Shown here: positions 26,501 to 35,500 of the stretch, in pieces
Layout: each line of letters opens with the position of its first letter
How positions within the stretch are numbered: position 1 is the first letter of the stretch
Assembly (NCBI GenBank): GCA_935421135.1
Contig: OW285191.1
Span: 12,031,700-12,095,699, forward strand
Direction of reading: 5' to 3'
DNA: 64,000 nucleotides
From: Bugulina stolonifera
Lineage: Eukaryota > Bryozoa > Gymnolaemata > Cheilostomatida > Bugulidae
Program-made: the position numbers and the translations under genes
Notes under the pieces: generated by a model
Database searches by the model: none
Told to the model about the DNA's origin: nothing
Seen by the model: only the letters and a program-made list of their open reading frames with translations

Positions 26501-29500
26501 GCCAGACACCACACTCGATGCCATAGTGAGGATAATCCTTACAAGTGTAAAACTTGTGGGTATCTGACTATGGGCTCTATGGCTTTCCGTAGTCACAAGA
26601 CCAAAGGATACTGTTATGAAGGTAAGGCATTTGTAAGTTTGAGAGTCATTGAACTAGTGCCCTTATAGCTGCGGTGTCAATTTGGCTGCCAAATCAAATT
26701 AATTTGAACAAAGGAATTGTTTTATCCAAGCTATTCATTGTTATAATATTTTAGCCTTTTATATCAGCAGCTATTTCTGCCTAGCGGGTGGGTGTTCACC
26801 AAACATATTTATCAAATACCCAATTGCTCTAAGGTCCTATGTCAAGTTACTGAGTCCCGAAGCTGCATTTAAAATTTTCCACCCTTTTTCTGCCGAGTTT
26901 CAGATGGCTGTTAGACTAGGGTCTAACTTTCTGAACCATCTGTTTGATGTGAATAGCTTATGTGCTGCCGCAGTAGGGCAATCTTGATGTCACGACTGAC
27001 AGGATCCAATCAATTGAGATGGTGAATTCTCGCCCGTGGTAGCATAACTCCTGGTGGGATAGACACCCTGTATTTCAGGGCAGGAACAGTTTTAAATGAA
27101 ATAAACCATCTTTCCTTCACTACCTTTAGCCTTGGCTCATCCATAAGGTGGCAGAGATGTCTTATTTAGTTATAAACTTTGTACTTGTAAGATTTTGATA
27201 ACCAACCAGTGTTTCTACGGATGCCAACATTTTTCATGTAGTGTTGGCATTCTCAGTGGCCATGAAAGTGCCAATGAGCTTCCCTATAAAAGTCATGAGT
27301 TAGTTTTATTGGCGTTAAAATACATGGAATAACTGGAATGCAGGTTTGGCTTTATAAATGCTGGGGTGTTAACCAGTAGGGTGATTTGATATTTAAAAGT
27401 AAGTTAAGAAAAGCCATGGAAATTGTTCCTGTTTTCTAAAATTTATTTGGTGAGTAAATGTTGTCGCAGACACACCCTGAGAATATACAAAAGCAGAGTG
27501 CTCATTATCTCGTCATGCTATATGCTTTCATTACTCCACTGTCCTCATCGTATACTATGCTCACCTCGAGACAAACTGGTTGTAGATGAAGATCCTGCTT
27601 CACCGTGGACTAGTAGGAACAGGTTTCACTGCAAGTATTGTACTGCTGTGATCACCACACTAGAAGCTTATGAGCCCCATATGAAGCAAGAGCATCCAGA
27701 TGAGGTGCTAAAGGAACTGTTTCCCTGTAAACAATGTTGTTTTGTTGCCGAGTCATTGGTCAACATCCAATGGCACCTGAGACACCATGCCGAAGAGAAC
27801 CCTTACAAATGTAGCACCTGTGGTTATCTGAGTATGAGTCAAAAGACGTTCCGCAGTCATACGTCCAAAGGAAACTGTTATGAAGGTGAGAGAACGCTAA
27901 AGAGTTAGTTTGGGACTTGTTAGAGACAACCCACTTGTAGTTGCAGAAACAATTTTGAACTTTAGAGCCTGGTTTCTGCAAATAAAGAGAAACTAAATGA
28001 AGGTCAGAGAAGAAATTACTTCTGTATTTTCTATATAGATTTTGTTCTACCCTTACAGCAGCTGCTAATGTAGATTATACCATAATAAAGCAAGACGCAT
28101 TCTGATAGTTTTGTGGATTTTATTCCTAATATTTCGATGCTTGTTTAAGCATCATCACTTTTCCTCTGATGTTGATGCTTGGACAGGCATCGAAATATTA
28201 GGAATTCGATAAAAAACATCAGAATGCGTCTTGCTTTGTTATTCATCATCAAACTATAAACTCACACTAGCATCTTCCAATAGATGATACCAGGGTTAAA
28301 AATCTCTATGACTGAAGTCATGTTTTTGCCAGCCATGCAGTGTATTCTTGGTGGCCGCCCGTTGGTAAACAATAACAAGACAACCCACTGCGCTATCGCC
28401 TTATCTGTCCTAAAAATGTGTTGTGTTATACAATTGGATCATATATTTTATCGCACTGTATCAACTAAAGTTATTCAGCTTTCAGTGGCTACTGCAAAGA
28501 TGGGGGTAATGTGTGGTGAAACGTGTTTAGGAGATAAATTGTCCGGGGCCCCCTGCTTTCATCCTGTCTTCATAAACACATCAGCAGTAGGATTTATTAC
28601 CTGATCTTGACTCGCACTCTAAAGCAATTAGACATCTAAGGAACCACTTCACTTATTATTACATGCTCTTATATTTATAGCAACTGGTGATGAATGGAGT
28701 AAAGAGAATTTCTTCTACTGCCGATATTGCTACTTCATGGTTCAAAGTACCAAGCAATATAGGGAACATATGTCTTCTAAGCATGCTAGTAAAGGTGTCC
28801 AAACTCTCCACCCATGTCCCGATTGCTGCTATGTCACGGATTTTACATCCACAAATAAATACCACACGGAGTGCCATACGATGAATGCACTGTTTAAATG
28901 TGTGACTTGTGGATTTTTGGCACTATCAGAAGATAAACTGAAGGTGCATGTAAGAAACCTAGCTTGCCCTGCTGCCAAGTTAAAATCAGCATCAAGACCA
29001 TCAGGAAGAGCTGCTAGATCTAGCTCATGCATTTCATCGGAAGAAAGTTCGTCCACTAATAAAGGTGGGACATGGTGAATACATTCCGTGCTCTATTGGG
29101 GCTCTTTTTTATCGATGTCTTCAGTCTCTCTTTGCTTTTTCTGCTCTACAAATTTCATTTTGCACATATTTGACTTATTGTACGATGTAAGGGATGTTGT
29201 TGATCTGTTCTGGTAATAGCCAACTAACTAGAAATGTTGAAAATATGGGTTGATAAACTTATTGTTATAACTTACAGAACGTCTGAAAGGTAAGAAAGAT
29301 GAGCAGGAGATGTTTACTTCTGATGCTGGAGACTCTGAGTCGGCAAGCTACCTGTCAACTCCGTGTAGAGATCGGAGGAAACGTTTGTGTCCCAATGTAG
29401 CGGAGGCGGTGCTTAGTTCGAATGGTCACCAGTTTCAGTTAGAAATGGAACCCAGTGCCAAACAAATACCAAAAGAGTCAGTAGATGATGATAGTATTCT

Positions 29501-32500
29501 AATCAAGCCCCTAGCTTCTCCTGAAACAATTTTAGAAAAGCGGGCACGCCCCGAGACCTTCCACATCGAGGAGTTAAACGATCTGTTCTCTTTCGATGCA
29601 AAAGGTAATGTCCCGACCAACATTTATTATAAATGTTATGCTTTCCACTGCGCAAGTTCCAGACGGTTAATTTATCAAACACCATAATAGCAGCATCTTT
29701 GTGAACTATTTTCCAAAATCAATTAATATTTCCTATGTTTCCGATTGATTAAATATTGTTTGCTGCAATAGAATGGGAATTTGAAATGTTTTGCAAAATT
29801 TATCTATCCTATATTCACAAATATGCCCATGAATCAGCGATTCGGAAATCGTAACATTTATTAGTTTGTAATCAATTATTGTCAAGCTAATATCAGTGCC
29901 AATATATCAGTAGGTTAACTAGTTAGGTTAAAAATAGACCTTTATACTAATGAAGTAATTACTCTTAATGCACGGATGTTATCACTTCACAATTATTGTT
30001 TCCTAATGTACATGTGCATGTAGTTAAAGAAGATGTTGTTAATATTCACAGGCCAGTCCAAGGCTGAAAAAGAGCATTCTGACCTTGAAGATACAGATTC
30101 TACCAAACCTTTGGGTGCCAAAGAGGGCAATTCACATTGTCGAATGTCTAGGCTGGCCAGCATGAAACAGCTTCCGAACACCAACCAAACAGCAGACACT
30201 TCAGCCGATGATGACAGCAATGTTCTAATCAATCCCTTGTTCCTCTCTCCCAGAACATTATCTGAAACATGGGCACTCCCACAGACTACCCACATAGAGA
30301 GTTCAGTTAAACAGCTCTCCCCTGATGTAGACGGTTCTATTCTATCCAGTCCATATCTGGACATGACTCCAGAAGAATCTAGTCTTTTAGCAGATAATCG
30401 AGAATCCCTTGAGGGTGATGGATTCAAGCAGACAGGCTCCAGTCTTCCTGTGTCGTCTTCTGTCGAACTGGCATCAGCTAAAAAGCAAACATCCGCAGAG
30501 TCATCTATGCCTAAAACTCTTAATCTAGCAACCCCCGTTTCTAAAAGTGCTTCAGCCCTCAGCCATTCTTCCGTTAGCGAAGATGACCAGAAAACACCTC
30601 AAAGGAGGAGATCTAACCGAGTGCGGAGTTGCAATCGTGAAAGCAGTCAGCTAGAAAAAGAAACGAGCCTTTCTAGAAGGATGCCACAAGATTTGAGAAA
30701 GACCAAGGTATTGTAATGCCATTAAGAGAATCTGTGTTTTGATCGATTTGGTGCTATTTATGCAAAAATAGGATACAGTAAAGCTGTTAAGTTAACATTG
30801 CCAATCGGAAATATTTTTACTTCTGAGGACATAAGCTTTCGTGATCTAAATTTGAGCCAATTTGTCCACTTAACAATTATGGACATACATTGTACATGTA
30901 ATTCCATTGTTATTTGGGTGCCATTTGGGTAAAATTGTTCACTTTGACCAAGTGAGTGAAACCAAACAAGTTCAAGTTTAGGTCTTCACAGTTAGCATAC
31001 CACACTGGTTCTGGTAATAAAACGCTATCAGTACCCTTTGAAAAGTGAATCGTGCTTGCCATTACCTGACATTGTTCTATTTGTGTTCGCAAATGCAATG
31101 TACATTTCAATGTGAATTTGCAGAGATCCCAAAAAAGAACTGTGTCCGGAACTTCCAGTCTAACCACATCTGATGAGGCCGTCGTTAAAAGTGATGAATT
31201 GTCAAAATTGGAAAATGCTCTTGAAAATCATTCCATAGAATCAAGAAAAGCGTCTAAAAGACCCCGCACCAATGAGAAAATGGCTGATAAGTCCCGATCA
31301 AAAAACTCTCCAGTTGCAGAGGACCAGAGGAATGCAGTGAAAACTCTTTCTACAAAAGTCTCATCGAAGCGAATCAGTAATGGCAAAAGCAGTCTTCGTT
31401 CAAAGTCTAAAGAGGTGACCTCACCACCTAGTAGCCATCGGAATAGCCAAACCAGGACCTCTTCAGCTGATGAGGCTGATAAGACACCAACCCAAGTCAA
31501 GTCTATCTTAAGCAGTAAAGGGCGGAAAAAGAAAATTGATCTTGATGAATATTTGAAGCGAACAGCAGACAGTAATGTGCTTCTCACAGCTAAAGGTATA
31601 ACTCTAGAGGATGAATCCTTTACTAAGAGCCACAATATGACTGTAGATAATAAAATCAATGTATCAGCGTTCATGACAAGACAAATAGGTAAATATAGGC
31701 TATGCTAAATAATAATCTAAGACACATTTTTGTGATACAATTTTGTTTATATTTCTACAATGATGATGTCAACAAAACCATTGTTGGCATACATCATGGA
31801 GGCTAGTATCACAAAACCTGTCTAATATTACTTGTCATCCAACTCTTAACCAACAAGCAGTTTTATTTGTGCCTCGGGACCAAAACTTCTGGTTATATGT
31901 AACACATTTCACCCACCAACTTAATAATGAAGGCTCATAGGTGATAAATTCAAACAGTATACCTTTTTGTGTATTACCCTGCACAAAAGATTTCCACACA
32001 AGTAAATAATGTAATAGTTGTAATGTTGGGGCCCGTAGCCACTATTTTACCACTCTTTCTACACAGAGAGCTTACATGTAGGCTAATACTTAGCATTAAT
32101 GTGCACAGAGTCCTCAGGGATCATTCACCACAATTTGATTCGGTCAGCTATAAGACCTCCATTAATATCTGCCAGGGTCTACAACCCTCAACTGGCATTC
32201 ACATTGTCACTGTAAAACTCGCATGACCTGATTTTCTTGTTTCACCTAATAATACCTGATCCAACACGGTGTGTGCAATACCATTGGGTTTGTGTTGAGC
32301 TTCATAGAAAGCATATTCTACTAGATGCAATTTTATTTTTCATCGGATGCAGCTCAAACGAAGCAAAGGAAGAAAACCGATCTTGATGAATATTTGAAGC
32401 AAGCAACTGACAGTAATGTGCTTCTCACAGCTAAAGGTATAACTCTAGAAGATGAATCCTTTACTAAGAGCCACAATATGACTGTAGATGATAGAATCGA

Positions 32501-35500
32501 TGTATCAGCCTTCATGACAAGACAAATAGGTAAATATAGGCTATGCTAAATAATAATCTAAGATATATTTTTGTGATGCAGTTTTGTTTATATTTCTACA
32601 ATGATGATGTCAACAAAACCATTGTTGGCATACATCATGGAGGCTAGTATCACAAAACCTGTCTAATATTACTTGTCATCCAACTCTTAACCAACAAGCA
32701 GTTTTATTTGTGCCTCGGGACCAAAACTTCTGGTTATCCACCAACTTAATAGTGAAGGTTCATGGGCTACATGGCTGAATGCAAACAGTATACCTTTTTG
32801 TGTGTTACCTGGACAAAAGATTTCCACAAAAGCAAATAGAGAGCTTACATGTAGGCTACTACTTAGCATTAATATACGCAGAGTCCTCAGGCGATCGTCC
32901 ACTACAATTTTCAGCCAGTTACTGCTTAATGTTGGGTAGATGGAGTTGACAAAAGCCTTTTTTACTTCCATTAATATCTGCCAGGGTCTACAACCCACAA
33001 CTGGCATTTCACACTTTCACTGTAAACCTCACATGACGCGGTATTCTTGTTACACCTAATAATACCCGATCTAGCATGATGTGCGCGATACTAATGGGTT
33101 TGTGTCGAATTTCATAAAAAGCATATTCTACTAGATACGATTTTATTTTACAGTGGATGAAGCTAAAACTAGGCAAACGGAGAAGGCTGTAACCGACAGC
33201 CATTCCACGGTACACATGAATAGTGCAACATCTGCGAGCCAGAATGTTACCAACTCAAGTGCTGCTGGCACAGCTCCCCAGTTTTCCTCGTCAGCAGAAC
33301 TAACTCAGCATTGCAACTCATTAGAGCTGAGATGTGAGCGCTGTGCACTTATATTTATCGGACTAGAGGACATTATTGATCATGCCAATGTCCATGATAG
33401 CCATGAGTTCTCTTCATGCTATGCATGTGGACAAGACGTCTTGGCTAGATATATTAACCTTCATATCATCACACATCATCTTCAAATGAAATATCCTGAT
33501 TACCTAAAATGGTGCAGTTTAATGAACAGAAGATCTCTGTCCACAGGCGACAGTCTCAGTGAAAAGAAAGTTTCTTCCCAGCAGGATGAAGACTCGAAAA
33601 CGCCGACCGGTACATCATCATCAAGCACCTCAAATAGCCAAAGGAATGAGCTGAATGTACCGTTAGCAGAACCCACCACTCCACCCGCTGAGTGTGAACT
33701 AGATAGAGCAGGTTTGGGGAATACCGACATTGATATACCAGCTGACCATGGTACAGATATCAACAGAGACAAACCAGTTGAACATGGTAAAGATGTCAGC
33801 AGGGACAAACCAGCTGACCATGGTACAGATATCAACAGAGACAAACCAGTTGAACATGGTACAGATGTCAGCAGAGACAAACCAGTTGAACATGGTACAG
33901 ATGTCAACAGAGACAAACTAGTTGATCATGGTACAGATATCAACAGGGACAAACCAGTAGAACATGGTACAGATGTCAGCAGGGACAAACCAGTAGAACA
34001 TGGTACAGATGTCAGCAGGAGCAAACCAGTTGAACATGGTACAGATATTAACAGGGACAAACCAACTGATCACAAGAAGGTTTCTCTCTCTACACTGCCA
34101 CACCGTGTCCCTACCTACATCCGATACAGCACATCCACGTCTGCAGGCTCTTGTCAAACAAATGACCAGCAAGACACTAAGCAGCCACAACCCTCTAGAC
34201 TTCATTCTGAAAGAAGAGTGTCACCACAACATGTTGGCTACTGTCCACGTGATGGTCATGTGGATGACGTACGACATGGGACAAGACAGAGGCATGTGAG
34301 ATTCCCGGATAGCCCTTCCCGTAGAAGAGGAGGTTCACGTCCATTCCCTGAAAAAAACACTAGAAGAGGCTCCGATCACTCGGCTAGTGGCTACGGCAGC
34401 CATGATGATAGCCCTTATCACAGACACACAGGTTAGCAAGAGTTTGAGCTAGCCTACACCTGTTGTATTGTACAGATTTGTTCCCATCTATTTCTAGTTA
34501 TAAAAGCCATTTTACTAGATCATCTTTGTCGACTTTATTCTGTTATCTGCTCCACGTCATCTTGTTATTCATTTTTCATTTACATGTAGTTCGCAGTTAG
34601 TATTTTCGGAAAAACTAAATTGTATTACATATGCTGTAACAGGCACTGCGAAATTCAGTTGAATAGCGATGGCTAAGCTTTATTCCCAGTATTTTAGGTT
34701 CAATATTAGGAGTGTAGAACTTTGTTAGGCATAATAAATCGTTTATAAGGCTCTGTTCTATTCTAGGCACATCTTGATCGGTTTATTGTAGGTCGTGTCT
34801 CTTTCGACAATCGATGGAAACAAAACAGAGATGATCGTCAGGTTAACCGCCATAGAACTCCTAGAGATGCATGTGAAACAGGACCCCGATCCTATCATCA
34901 ACAGAGAATCCGCTCTCATGACGAGACTGGCCACCAGAACGCATGGCAGGTACCGTATAGCACTCAGCACAGTCATGGGGACTCAGAATACGGGGTAACT
35001 AAACAGGGTAGATATGGGCACAGACATAGTGATTCACACATTAAGGCAGACAGAAGGGACGAAAGCACTGACCTCAACTCAAGAACACATTATTCAAGCA
35101 GACGTTCTTGCACTGATATTGATAGGAAGACAGACACCCTTTGGGATGAGAGGCAGGGTACGTGTCACCCTAATTATGACTCTCAGTCGAGACAACATCA
35201 CCACCAGGCACGTGCAACATATCCCGATAATGTTATTTACTGCAGCCCCGGAGATGAGCGCCTCCTCCAATCACATCACACTGAGGTTCGCTATGTAGAT
35301 GGCACCAAGGGCTATTTTCCCACCGACAGACATACCCAGCATTACAGCCGTGGCAATGGAAATAATGATGACTATCAAGTAGCCTATAACAATGAGTGCA
35401 GAATTGAACATGGCCCACGTTACGCTGCTATGGGCCCTGATAATCTCCGATCCCGAGAGAAACGTACTTCTCATGACGTCGATAGGCAACTCACTGACAG

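Noticed and set aside
27218..27252. Short hairpin (ATGCCAACA...TGTTGGCAT)
   Set aside because: Too short and isolated to claim as an element or structured RNA.
33500..33916. 138-codon minus-strand frame and other frames over the 12-residue repeats
   Set aside because: They are shadows of the 36-bp coding minisatellite; a repeat length divisible by three keeps several frames open.
34795..35298. Separate plus-strand frames at 34795-34998 and 35014-35298
   Set aside because: They are out-of-frame shadows of exon 36, whose frame is open throughout and joins exon 35 in phase.
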